A stretch of DNA of 64,000 nucleotides, from the NCBI RefSeq assembly GCF_002261335.1, contig NZ_NEVL01000003.1:558001-622000 (forward strand), in the 5' to 3' direction. A program made the translations under genes and the position numbers. Below the pieces are notes generated by a model. The model had not been told where the DNA came from. It worked only from the letters and a program-made list of their open reading frames with translations, and searched no databases. Shown here one piece after another: positions 16,753 through 25,166 of this stretch; position 1 is the stretch's first letter, and each line of letters starts with the position of its first letter. This DNA comes from Bordetella genomosp. 1 (lineage in GTDB: Bacteria; Pseudomonadota; Gammaproteobacteria; Burkholderiales; Burkholderiaceae_B).

Positions 16753-17813
16753 CCTGATTTCTTAGGTTTGACAGGCGTTCGGCCGGCCAGCAACTGCTCG
16801 ATCTGGCGGTCGCGCGACGCGAGCTGCGCCTCCATCCGGGCGCACTGGGCCGTGAGATCGTCGAGCCGCGCCTGGGTCATCGCCTGCAGCGCGGCGGCGC
16901 TCTCCACGTCGGCTCGCGCCTGCCGCGCGGCCTGTTCGGCCAGGCCGCGGGCGCCGACCAGCTCCGCCTGCAGACCGTTGCGCTCGCCCTGCCATTGCAG
17001 TTGTTGCTCGCGCAACATGGCGCGGCCGGCGTTCTGCGCCTCCACGATCGCCTTCTCAGCGGCGGCAAGCCGCTCCTCCGCCTGCGCCAGCGCCCGGCGC
17101 AACTGCTGCTGCTCCTGGCGCGCGGCTTCGGCCTCTTCCTGCGAACGGCGCAACGCCTGGCGCTGGGCATCCAGATCACCCAGCCAGCGCCGCTCGTGCG
17201 ACGCGTGACGCTCCTGCTCCGCGGCCAATGCCTGGGCATGGGACTGTGTCTGCTCGCGCAACTGGTCGGCCAGGGCCTTGCGGTCTGCCTCCAGCGCCTG
17301 CTGGCCTTGCACCAGCTCGGCGCGCTCGATGCGCGCCTGCGCCAACGCGTCGCGCAGCTGCGACTGGGCCTCCCCGAGCCGCGCGTCGGCTGCCTGGGTC
17401 AGCGCCAGCGCGTCGCGGGCCCGCGCCTCCAGCTCCTGGGCGCGGGCTTGCAGCAGCAGGCGCTCCTGCAGCAGCTCGTGTTCGCGCTCATCCAGGGCAG
17501 AGCGGGCCTGCACCAGCGCCAGACGCTCGTCGGCCACGGTGTGTGCCCATTCGTCTTGCGCGGCCTCGAGCGCCATCTGCCAGACCTGCGTCACGGCCTT
17601 GGCGACGGGCTCGGGCACGGCGGCGCCGGGCGTGTGCTGCCCCGCCAGACGCGCGCCCAGGTTGCGGAACCACGACTTCAGCATCGGGCCGACCGTATTG
17701 GGCGACCCCCGGCCGAGCTTGAGCCGAACCCGCTCGATGGTGGGCTGATCGCCCTCCATCAGCAGCGCGTCGGCCGCCTGCCACACATCCTGCTCCTGTA
17801 CGCCCTGCGCCAT
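16734..17813 (-). CDS. KfrA-like coiled-coil DNA-binding protein
   Basis: The 359-residue protein has an N-terminal KfrA_N-type DNA-binding domain (residues 1-110, with VWQAADALLMEGDQPTIERV and GRGSPNTVGPMLKSW). A very long Ala/Gln/Glu/Arg-rich coiled coil follows to about residue 340, then a short basic tail. The ATG at 17811-17813 has GGGAGG five bases upstream and is preferred over a TTG at 17879. Plasmid KfrA proteins are architectural repressors that bind their own operator and help partitioning. Here the gene is divergent from a tyrosine recombinase gene across a block of palindromes and is not accompanied by plasmid replication or par genes. Confidence 0.8.
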   Translation of the reverse strand: MAQGVQEQDVWQAADALLMEGDQPTIERVRLKLGRGSPNTVGPMLKSWFRNLGARLAGQHTPGAAVPEPVAKAVTQVWQMALEAAQDEWAHTVADERLALVQARSALDEREHELLQERLLLQARAQELEARARDALALTQAADARLGEAQSQLRDALAQARIERAELVQGQQALEADRKALADQLREQTQSHAQALAAEQERHASHERRWLGDLDAQRQALRRSQEEAEAARQEQQQLRRALAQAEERLAAAEKAIVEAQNAGRAMLREQQLQWQGERNGLQAELVGARGLAEQAARQARADVESAAALQAMTQARLDDLTAQCARMEAQLASRDRQIEQLLAGRTPVKPKKSGQRSEV

Positions 17814-17883
17814 CTCGGCCTCCCAATGTGCCGTTTGCCGGGCGCGCGCAATCGGCGACGCCCCTGATTCGATTGCCAAGCCG

Positions 17884-17922
17884 AAATAAGCGCGGATAAT
17901 CGAAGGTTATCCGACCTTATTT
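17884..17922. promoter_or_regulatory. Nested dyad operator candidate, KfrA side
   Basis: Two inverted repeats share one centre (17903). The inner arms are CGGATAA (17893-17899) and TTATCCG (17907-17913). The outer arms are AAATAAG (17884-17890) and CTTATTT (17916-17922). The whole 39-bp dyad lies 71 bp upstream of the KfrA start, in an AT-rich pocket. KfrA proteins typically bind such sites at their own promoter. Confidence 0.7.
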
Positions 17923-17928
17923 GGCTAC

Positions 17929-17951
17929 TACGTATTATTTAATACGTATTA
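17929..17951. promoter_or_regulatory. Perfect 20-bp palindrome plus direct repeat at the recombinase promoter
   Basis: TACGTATTATTTAATACGTA (17929-17948) is a perfect palindrome with 9-bp arms. The half-site TACGTATTA recurs directly at 17943-17951, overlapping the second arm and ending 4 bp before the recombinase ATG at 17955. This could be an operator for KfrA or the recombinase, or a recombinase binding core. Confidence 0.7.
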
Positions 17952-17954
17952 TGT

Positions 17955-19220
17955 ATGATCTTAGACAATATGGCGCAGCCGTCTGACGAAAAGCCATCCG
18001 AAACGCCGAAAAACCGTGGCGAAAACGCGCCGGGCGCACCCCAGCGCCTCGAAGGCGGGATCGAACCCTCGGCCGGCCCCACGGCGACCCCGGGGCCTCC
18101 CCTCCCCGCCGCCCCGGCGCCCACCGCTGCGCAGCCCGCACCGGCCGAACGGCAGGCCTACGCCCTGCTGGCCGACGCCTCGCCCGGCGTGCGCGCGCTA
18201 CTGCGCGAAGGCGCCTCCGAAAACACGGCCAACGCCTATCGCGCCGCGATCCAGTATTGGTCTGCCTGGCACGCGCTGCGCGTGGGCGCGCCCATGCGGC
18301 TGCCGGTCAGCGGCGAGGCGGTGCTGCGGTTCGTGGCCGATCATCTCGAGCACGCCGGGGTCGACGGCCTGACACATGAGCTGCCGGCAGAAATCGATGC
18401 CGCCCTGGTGGCGCAGCGCGTGAAGCGACGCGCCGGGCCACTGAGCCTCGCAACGGTGCGGCATCGGCTCGCGGTGCTGTCGGAGGCCCACGAAGCGCGT
18501 GCGCTGCCCAATCCGTGCCGCGACCGCGCCGTCCAGATCCTGATGGCGCGGGCGCGCAACGCCTATGCGCGTCGCGGCGTGCAGCCGGCGCGCAAGGCGG
18601 CACTCACGCGCGAACCGCTGGAGCGGATCCTGGCCACCTGCGATGGGTCGTTGATCGGCCTGCGCGACCGCGCGCTGCTGTTGTTCGCCTGGGCCAGCGG
18701 CGGGCGACGCCGCTCGGAGGTGGTGCGCGCCACCTTTGCCAACACGGTGCGCACGACCGAAGGCTGGCAATACATGCTGACGCACAGCAAGACCAACCAA
18801 AGCGGCGCGGTGCGCGCCGACATGGTCAAGCCGATCGTGGGCCGGGCCGCGCAGGCACTGGATGCGTGGCTGACCGCGGCGGGCCTGCGCGAAGGCGCCC
18901 TGTTTCGCCGCGTCCTGAAGGGGGGCCACGTGGGTGGGCCGCTGTCGGCCGAGGCAGTGCGCCGCATCGTCCAGGCGCGCTGCGCGCAGGCCGGACTGGA
19001 GGGCGACTACGCCGCACACAGCCTGCGCTCCGGCTACGTGACCGAAGCGGGCCGCGCCGGCGTGCCGATGGCCGAGGTCATGGCCATGACCGGCCACGCC
19101 AGTGTCACCAGCGTGGCCAGCTACCACCGCGCGGGGGCGGTCGGCGCCTCGCGTGCGGCGCGGCTGCTGGAGGATGCGGACGACGCGCCCCTCACCCGCG
19201 CGCCAACGCCGCCCGGCTGA
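17955..19220 (+). CDS. Tyrosine recombinase / site-specific integrase
   Basis: The 421-residue protein has a Pro/Ala-rich N-terminal extension (about 1-75), a core-binding SAM-like domain (about 78-205) and a catalytic domain. All active-site residues are visible: Arg253 in RRRSE, Lys279, His355 and Arg358 in HSLRSG, His381 in TGHAS and the nucleophile Tyr390. It should therefore be active. A second start (ATG at 17970) is possible; neither has a ribosome binding site. There is no excisionase, phage gene or obvious attachment site beside it. Its only consistent partner is the divergent KfrA-like gene. Confidence 0.88.
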   Translation: MILDNMAQPSDEKPSETPKNRGENAPGAPQRLEGGIEPSAGPTATPGPPLPAAPAPTAAQPAPAERQAYALLADASPGVRALLREGASENTANAYRAAIQYWSAWHALRVGAPMRLPVSGEAVLRFVADHLEHAGVDGLTHELPAEIDAALVAQRVKRRAGPLSLATVRHRLAVLSEAHEARALPNPCRDRAVQILMARARNAYARRGVQPARKAALTREPLERILATCDGSLIGLRDRALLLFAWASGGRRRSEVVRATFANTVRTTEGWQYMLTHSKTNQSGAVRADMVKPIVGRAAQALDAWLTAAGLREGALFRRVLKGGHVGGPLSAEAVRRIVQARCAQAGLEGDYAAHSLRSGYVTEAGRAGVPMAEVMAMTGHASVTSVASYHRAGAVGASRAARLLEDADDAPLTRAPTPPG

Positions 19221-19336
19221 TGCCCGCGCGCCGCCTCGGCGCACGAGCGCCCGCAGCGAGCGCGCAGCGAGCACGCCGCGGCAATGCAGCGGTCGGGCCG
19301 ACGACGCCGCAGCCGGGCGCGCCCCGCCCTCCCCGC

Positions 19337-20110
19337 TTACTTCACGCTCGCGACCGCGTCCAGGATCACGCGCGCCACGTCCTGCGGACGCGACTGCTGC
19401 GGCACGTGGCTGGCGGGCAGCTCGGTGATGCGTGCGCCGATCCGCTGCGCCATCGTGCGTTGCAGGGCCGGCAGGATCATGCGGTCCTGCTGGCTCACGA
19501 CGAACCACGAGGGCTTGGTCTTCCATGCCGCGACCGACACCGGCTCGCCGAACGCGCTCGCCTTGATCGGGCCCTGGGTGGCCGCCATCACGCGGGCCTG
19601 GGCCGCGGGCACGTCCTGCGCGAAGTCGCGCGCCAGGCCGGCCGGCGTGAGGCTGAGCCAGCCATGGCTGTCGGGCACGATGCTGTCGTTGCCGGGCGCC
19701 TTGGGTTGGTTCTGCGTGACCGTGGCGACCGACTGGCCGGCGTCGGGCGCGAACGCGGCCACATAGACCAGGCTCGCGACCTTGGCATGGTTGCCGGCCT
19801 GCGTGATCACGCTGCCGCCCCACGAATGGCCCACCAGCACGACCTTGCCGGGCTGGCTGTCGATCGTGCGTTCGGCGGCGGCCACGTCGCCCGCCAGCGA
19901 TTCGAGCGGGTTCTGCACGGCCTGCACCTGCACGCCCTTGTCCTGCAGCAGCGCGATGACCTTGGCCCAATCCGAGCCGTCGGCAAAGGCGCCGTGCACG
20001 ATCACGACGGACGGGCGCGTTGCATCGGCAACGGGGCTGGCGGCCTGGACCGACAGGCTTTGGGTCAGGCCGGCGGCGAGGAAGGCGGCTGCGATAAGAT
20101 GGCGTTTCAT
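19337..20110 (-). CDS. Exported alpha/beta hydrolase
   Basis: The 257-residue protein has a signal peptide (residues 1-23, ending SVQA) and an alpha/beta hydrolase fold. The oxyanion region is VIVHGAFADGSDW (about 36-48), the nucleophile elbow is GHSWGG (Ser near 94), and His is in the C-terminal ELPASHVPQ. It resembles exported esterase-like hydrolases; the substrate is not predictable. It is divergent from the LuxR/HD gene by 133 bp. Confidence 0.8.
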   Translation of the reverse strand: MKRHLIAAAFLAAGLTQSLSVQAASPVADATRPSVVIVHGAFADGSDWAKVIALLQDKGVQVQAVQNPLESLAGDVAAAERTIDSQPGKVVLVGHSWGGSVITQAGNHAKVASLVYVAAFAPDAGQSVATVTQNQPKAPGNDSIVPDSHGWLSLTPAGLARDFAQDVPAAQARVMAATQGPIKASAFGEPVSVAAWKTKPSWFVVSQQDRMILPALQRTMAQRIGARITELPASHVPQQSRPQDVARVILDAVASVK

Positions 20111-20243
20111 CAGAAATCTCCTGGGATCATGGGTTTCAAGCGACGTTTCGCTTGCTGGATGCCAGTGTGGCCAACCCCGGTTCCGGCCGGTATCGGATGA
20201 TCGACCGATCCCCCCGCCCGCCGCCCGCCTCTACGCTTTCGCC

Positions 20244-21686
20244 ATGATCGCAGCCAGTCCGATAGCCCTGACCGACGCCATCCTGGCGCTCGCCTTCGTC
20301 GGCGACCTCAGCATGGGCCGCGCCACCGACCACTCCCGCCGCGCCGCCTGCCTGGCCGGCTGGCTCGCCCGAGCCGCCGGCGCCGACGACGCCATGCAGA
20401 ACCACGCGCGCGCCGTCGCGCTGCTGCGCTGGTCGGGCTGCACGGCCAACGCCAGCGGCTTTGCCGAACTGCTCGGCGACGATATCGCCGCGCGCGAGGC
20501 CATGATGGCGCAGACGCTCCCGCCCCTGGATGCGCGCACCCAATCGCTGATCGTGCCGCTCGCCGTGATCCACTGCGAAATCTCGGGCGACGTGGCGGTC
20601 ACGCTCGGCATGCCCGAGACGGTGGTGACCGGGCTGCGCCAGGCGTTCGAACGCCACGACGGCAGCGGCTCGCCCCAGGGCCTGGCCGGCTCGGCGATCA
20701 CCCCGGTGGCGCACTACGTCAACGCCGCCAGCGATCTGGAAATCCTGAGCCGCGCACATGGCCGCGAGCGCGCGCTGCGGTTCTTGCAGAGCCAGGCCGA
20801 CGCCAAGTATCCGGCGGCGATCGTGGCGCACGCGATCACGCAGGGCCCCGCGTGGCTGGACGCCCTCGACGCATCGCCACCGGACTGCGCGGCCTGGAAC
20901 CTCCACAGCGCCGGGGCCTGCGACGCCGATCTGAGCCTGCTGGCAGATGTGGCCGAACTCAAGCTGCCCTGGCTCGCCGGCTACTCGCGCCGCACCGCGG
21001 CGCTGGCTCAGCGCTGCGCCCGGCAACTGGGCATGGACGAGGCCACGCAGGCACGCCTGCAGGCCGCGGCGCTGGTGCACGGCATCGGCCGGGCGGCCAC
21101 GCCCAATCATGTCTGGGACACGCCGGGCCGCCTGAGCCCCGACCAATGGGAGAAGGTGCGGCTGATGCCGTACTGGACCGCGCGCGCGGCGCGCCAGATC
21201 CAGGGCCTGGCGGATGCGGCCGAACTTGCCTCGTATGCCTACGAACGGCTGGACGGCGACGGCTACTTCCGCGGCATCGGCGGCGCCGGCCTGGGCCCGC
21301 CGCAGCGGGTGCTGGCCACCTGTGTCGCCCTGCAGGCGATGCTGGAGCCGCGACCCTGGCGCGAGGCGCTGACGCCGGCACAGGCCTCGGCGCTGCTGCA
21401 TGAAGAAGCGCGCGCGGGGCGGCACGATGCCACCGTGGTCGATGCCGCGCTCACCGTGCTGGATGGCGGCCTGCCCGCCGCCCGCCGCGAGTCCGGCCTG
21501 TTGTCGCAGCGCGAGCTCGACGTGCTGCGCCAGATCAGCCTCGGCGCCAGCAACAAGGAGGCCGCACGCACGCTGGACATCAGCCCGAGCACCGTGCGCA
21601 CGCATGTGGAGAGCATCTTTCGCAAGCTGGACTGCACCACGCGGGCGGCCGCCACGCTCAAGGCACTGACGGCCGGGCTGCTATAG
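20244..21686 (+). CDS. LuxR-type regulator with degenerate HD-GYP domain
   Basis: The 480-residue protein belongs to the HD/LuxR fusion family. An N-terminal HD-like helical region (about 1-235) is followed by an HD-GYP-like domain (about 236-410) and a LuxR helix-turn-helix (about 418-478: LSQRELDVLRQISLGASNKE and STVRTHVESIFRKL). In this copy the HD-GYP metal ligands are altered. The HD pair is HG (His279-Gly280), the downstream His-Pro is MP, and the HHE motif reads YAYE (331-334). Phosphodiesterase activity is therefore unlikely, and the domain may only sense a ligand. The start at 20244 is the first ATG that fits the family N-terminus. Confidence 0.75.
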   Translation: MIAASPIALTDAILALAFVGDLSMGRATDHSRRAACLAGWLARAAGADDAMQNHARAVALLRWSGCTANASGFAELLGDDIAAREAMMAQTLPPLDARTQSLIVPLAVIHCEISGDVAVTLGMPETVVTGLRQAFERHDGSGSPQGLAGSAITPVAHYVNAASDLEILSRAHGRERALRFLQSQADAKYPAAIVAHAITQGPAWLDALDASPPDCAAWNLHSAGACDADLSLLADVAELKLPWLAGYSRRTAALAQRCARQLGMDEATQARLQAAALVHGIGRAATPNHVWDTPGRLSPDQWEKVRLMPYWTARAARQIQGLADAAELASYAYERLDGDGYFRGIGGAGLGPPQRVLATCVALQAMLEPRPWREALTPAQASALLHEEARAGRHDATVVDAALTVLDGGLPAARRESGLLSQRELDVLRQISLGASNKEAARTLDISPSTVRTHVESIFRKLDCTTRAAATLKALTAGLL

Positions 21687-21750
21687 GCGCGGCCGGTGGG
21701 CAGCCTGGTCTGCCGCGCAATTCGGCTTAGGCCCGGCCGCGCCGCCGCGT

Positions 21751-22479
21751 CTACCAGCGCACCACGTACGGCCGGTCGCCCAGGCCCCAGGTCGAGCCGC
21801 GCCGCTCGAGCGTGATGTAGGCGCTGTGCCACCCGTCCTCGGATTCGGGCGCCGTGCGCCAGGCCAGCACCGACTTTGCGAGCGCGGGATCCGCCGCCCA
21901 GCCCTGCGCGGGCTGCGGCAGCTTCCATTGGAACTTCACCAGGGCGATCAGGTTGTCGTTGCCGCCATTCGGATTCTTCAGCGGATCGGTGGAATGCAGG
22001 ATCTCCCCCACGACCAGGCCCGGCGGGCAGAACAGCGCGGTGTCCAGCGTGTTGGCGCTGGTGTGCGGCGAGGCCTGGTACACGCGCTTGCCCTCCGCCG
22101 TGAGCGCCACCTGCGTGAGCTGCCCATCGATCTCGTAGCCCGGTTGCAATCCGGGCGCGCGGCCCTCGCCCTTGGGCGACAGCGTGATCAGCTTGTTCTT
22201 CACCAGCGCGTCGACCACCGGCTTCTGGGCCGCGAGCACCTCGGTCGAGGCGCTGGCCGGCAGCGGCGGCACCCCGAGCAACGGCAGGCAGGCCCGCGCG
22301 GGCACGTTGGCGGCGCGCGCCAGCTCGGTCTCCAGGATGTTCCGGATCTTGTCGTCGTCGAGCCCCGGCCCGTCTTCGGAGTGATAGAGCAGGTGCGCAC
22401 CGACCGCGGCGGCCACCAGCGCCGGCACGGCCAGCCACCATAGGGAGATGCGCGTGCGCGGGGCGGGATGGCGGGTCAT
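21751..22479 (-). CDS. Membrane-anchored periplasmic protein of unknown function
   Basis: This 242-residue protein has a single N-terminal transmembrane or signal-anchor helix (about residues 12-31, LWWLAVPALVAAAVGAHLL). A periplasmic domain follows, containing conserved-looking Cys residues (ACLPLLG near 60 and FCPPG near 145) that could form a disulfide. The ATG at 22477-22479 is preceded by GAGGAG, though at about 11 bases. The downstream text (NLIALVKFQWKLP, WHSAYITLERRG) suggests a beta-rich domain. I do not recognise the family. Confidence 0.55.
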   Translation of the reverse strand: MTRHPAPRTRISLWWLAVPALVAAAVGAHLLYHSEDGPGLDDDKIRNILETELARAANVPARACLPLLGVPPLPASASTEVLAAQKPVVDALVKNKLITLSPKGEGRAPGLQPGYEIDGQLTQVALTAEGKRVYQASPHTSANTLDTALFCPPGLVVGEILHSTDPLKNPNGGNDNLIALVKFQWKLPQPAQGWAADPALAKSVLAWRTAPESEDGWHSAYITLERRGSTWGLGDRPYVVRW

Positions 22480-23151
22480 CGCGAAAAACACTCCTCTGTC
22501 GAAAGCGGGACTGGCATGAGCGGGATGGCGGCGGCGCGGCCGCAGGCGTGCGACGGATCGTGCGGCGCAGCTGCGCGGCGGGCGCGGCCCGCGCCCACTA
22601 TAGCGCGGTTGCCCGCGCAACGACCGGCGCGGCAACGCAGGCCCGGACAAGCCGGCGGGCACGCGCGGCGGTCCGCGCCGGCGCCGCCCCAGGACGCGCC
22701 GGGCCGGCCCGCACCCGCGTCGGCGCTCCTTCCGTCACGAAGCGCGCTGGCGCAAGCGGCGCCGACGCACCGACATGCGGCCTCCACACCCGCCGCGAGA
22801 AGTCCCGACACACGCGTCGCGCCGCACGCGTCCCGCTATGTGAGCGCGGCCAATTTTTCCCGCTATCTGAACAGTTTCAAACCATGTTGGTGCACAAGCT
22901 TTCCACCACCTTTCACGCAATCGTTGCGCGCGCAATTAAATGATGGAAAGGTGAATTCCAGCCCTGGAAAACAGGCATTTTTTTACCTGGGTGTCAGTTT
23001 CGACGGGCAACATGAACGAAAGTATTAGGGACCGACACCATCTGCCGATTTCCCGGATCGGCACGCCCCCATACGCTTCATTCCCATTGCCTGGCGCGTC
23101 GCTCATGGGCGCGCGCCAACTCCGCCCATTCCTTTCCGCTCGATCCCTGTC
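22480..23151. other. Long intergenic region upstream of the flavin dehydrogenase operon
   Basis: No gene is supported. The left part is very GC-rich and low in complexity. From about 22845 to 23035 the sequence becomes AT-richer, with homopolymer-containing stretches (CAATTTTTCCC, GGCATTTTTTTACC). GGTGTC at 22989 and GACACC at 23034 face each other over a 40-base interval. The promoter of the 23152-26794 operon should lie here. Confidence 0.5.
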
Positions 23152-24579
23152 ATGCCCACAATGCTCCGGCGATTGTTCAAGACGTCCTGTCTGCTGCTCG
23201 CGCTCGCGGGTGCGCAGCAGGCCTGGTCCGCCACGCCTGCCGCCGAATCCGCCACCCCCGCCTCCCGCAACCCCACCACGGGCGAGTATCTCTCCATCGC
23301 ATCCGACTGCGTCGCGTGCCACACCGTGCCGGGCGGCAAGCCCTACGCGGGCGGCTACGGCATCGACTCGCCGATGGGCAAGATCTGGTCGACCAACATC
23401 ACCCCCTCGCGCGAGTTCGGCATCGGCGCCTACTCGCTGCAGGACTTCTCGCGTGCCGTGCGCGAGGGCGTGGCCCGCGACGGCCATCGCCTGTATCCGG
23501 CCATGCCGTACACCGCGTACGCCTCCATGACCGACCAGGATGTCGAGGCGCTCTATCACTACTTCATGAAGGAAGTGAAGCCGGTGGACGCGCCCACGCC
23601 CAAGACCGAGCTGCCCTTCCCGTTCAGCATCCGCCAGTCGATGATCGTGTGGAACGCGGTCAACTTGTCGTCGGGCCCGTTCCAGGCCGACCCGTCCAAG
23701 TCGGAGCAGATCAACCGCGGCGACTATCTGGTGAACACGCTGGCGCACTGCGCCGCCTGCCACACGCCGCGCGACTTCCTGCTCGCCGAGGATGCCGGCC
23801 GGGCCCTGTCGGGCGGCCAGCTCGGCGCCTGGTTTGCGCCCAACATCACCTCCGATCCGGTCGCCGGCATCGGCGGCTGGAGCGACGCCGAGCTGGTCGC
23901 GTATCTGCGCACCGGCCACGTCAAGGGCAAGGCACAGGCCGCCGGCCCGATGGCCGAAGCCATCGAGCACAGCCTGCAGCACCTGTCCGATCCGGACCTG
24001 CACGCCATCGTGGCGTATCTCAAGCAGACCCGCCCCGTTGCAAGCGGTGAAGCCAAGCCGCGCTACGCCTTTGGCGGACCCGATGACACCGAGGCCCGCC
24101 AGCGCGGCAATCTGGTGCGCGACCTGGATCCCGGCTGGCGCGTCTACTCGGCCACCTGCGCCGCCTGCCATGGCGCGCGCGGCGAAGGCACCGAGTCGTA
24201 CCCCTCGCTGTATCACAACACCGTCACCGGGGCGCCCGACGCGTCGAACCTGATCGCCACCGTGCTGTACGGCGTGCATCGCAAGATCGACGCCCACGAA
24301 GACATCTCGATGCCCGGCTTCGGCCCGCAGGCGTCCTACACCGAACGCCTGTCGGACCAGCAGATCGCCGACGTGAGCAACTACGTGCTGGCGCATTACG
24401 GCCAGGTCGGCCAACGCGTGACGCCGCAGGACGTGGCGCTCGCGCGCAGCGGCGGCCCCGAACCGGCGCTCATCCGCGTGACGCGCTACGCCCTGCCAGT
24501 GGGAGGCGCCGTGGCGGTGCTGCTGCTGATCGCGATTGTGTACCTGGTGGCGCGCCGACGCGCCCGGAAGAAGGCCTGA
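23152..24579 (+). CDS. Triheme cytochrome c subunit of a membrane-bound flavin dehydrogenase
   Basis: The 475-residue exported cytochrome has a signal peptide (ending near SATPAA) and three CXXCH heme sites (CVACH, CAACH, CAACH) spaced as in the alcohol, gluconate and fructose dehydrogenase cytochrome subunits. A C-terminal anchor helix (about 445-468) is followed by a basic tail. It should take electrons from the flavoprotein encoded two genes downstream and pass them to the quinone pool on the periplasmic side. It is the first gene of a three-gene operon, with 2 bp before the next start codon. Confidence 0.9.
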   Translation: MPTMLRRLFKTSCLLLALAGAQQAWSATPAAESATPASRNPTTGEYLSIASDCVACHTVPGGKPYAGGYGIDSPMGKIWSTNITPSREFGIGAYSLQDFSRAVREGVARDGHRLYPAMPYTAYASMTDQDVEALYHYFMKEVKPVDAPTPKTELPFPFSIRQSMIVWNAVNLSSGPFQADPSKSEQINRGDYLVNTLAHCAACHTPRDFLLAEDAGRALSGGQLGAWFAPNITSDPVAGIGGWSDAELVAYLRTGHVKGKAQAAGPMAEAIEHSLQHLSDPDLHAIVAYLKQTRPVASGEAKPRYAFGGPDDTEARQRGNLVRDLDPGWRVYSATCAACHGARGEGTESYPSLYHNTVTGAPDASNLIATVLYGVHRKIDAHEDISMPGFGPQASYTERLSDQQIADVSNYVLAHYGQVGQRVTPQDVALARSGGPEPALIRVTRYALPVGGAVAVLLLIAIVYLVARRRARKKA

Positions 24580-24581
24580 TC

Positions 24582-25166
24582 ATGAAATCGACGAATCCCG
24601 TTTCCCCGTTCCCCGCGCGGCCGCTCGAGAACCCGGCGCGCCGCACCCTGGTCAAGGGCGCCGTGGCCTGGACGGTGCTGGGCGCCGCGCTCGCGCCCCT
24701 GCCGATCCGCCGCGCGCTCGCCGCCGCCCAGGAGAGCGCAGCCGCACCCGCCGCGCTCTCGCCCGCGTTGCAGGCGTTCCAGCGTGCCTCGGTGTTTCTC
24801 ACCGGCAAGGAAGTGAGCGCCGCGATGGCCGCCCGCTGCCACGACGCGCTGACCAAGCGCATGCCCGACATCGACAGGATCGCCGCCGGCGTGAACGCGC
24901 TGGTCGAGCAGAAGCAGCTCAAGCACATGGACGACTACCTGGCGCTGACCGACGTCGATCCCAAGCTGGACCAGGACGCCAAGGAAATCGTGCGCGCCCT
25001 GTATCTCGGCGTGGTCGGCGACGACGCCGAGGCCGAATTGTTCGCCTACGAAGAGGCGCTGATGTACGACGCCACGCGCGACGTGCTGGTCGTGCCGACC
25101 TACGGCCGCGGCTTCAACACCTGGGGCCCCAAGCCCGCGGACAGCAACATCAAGGTTGAGAAATAA
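24582..25166 (+). CDS. Small (Tat-exported) subunit of fructose/sorbitol-type dehydrogenase
   Basis: The 194-residue protein has a twin-arginine-type leader (ARRTLVKGAVAWTVLGAALA, residues 19-38), followed by a helical domain like the FAD-dependent sorbitol/fructose dehydrogenase small subunit. These subunits act as Tat chaperone and escort, carrying the cofactor-loaded large subunit to the periplasm. The gene overlaps the next one by a single base (TAATG), indicating tight translational coupling. Confidence 0.8.
   Translation: MKSTNPVSPFPARPLENPARRTLVKGAVAWTVLGAALAPLPIRRALAAAQESAAAPAALSPALQAFQRASVFLTGKEVSAAMAARCHDALTKRMPDIDRIAAGVNALVEQKQLKHMDDYLALTDVDPKLDQDAKEIVRALYLGVVGDDAEAELFAYEEALMYDATRDVLVVPTYGRGFNTWGPKPADSNIKVEK

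Noticed and set aside
16734-17879. TTG start at 17877-17879 for the KfrA-like gene
   Set aside because: The ATG at 17811-17813 has an excellent ribosome binding site (GGGAGG, 5 bases) and matches the start of the DNA-binding domain.
17955-19220. Integrase as a mark of a prophage or integrative element
   Set aside because: No phage, conjugation, excisionase or cargo genes lie next to it, and no tRNA gene or flanking direct repeat was seen.
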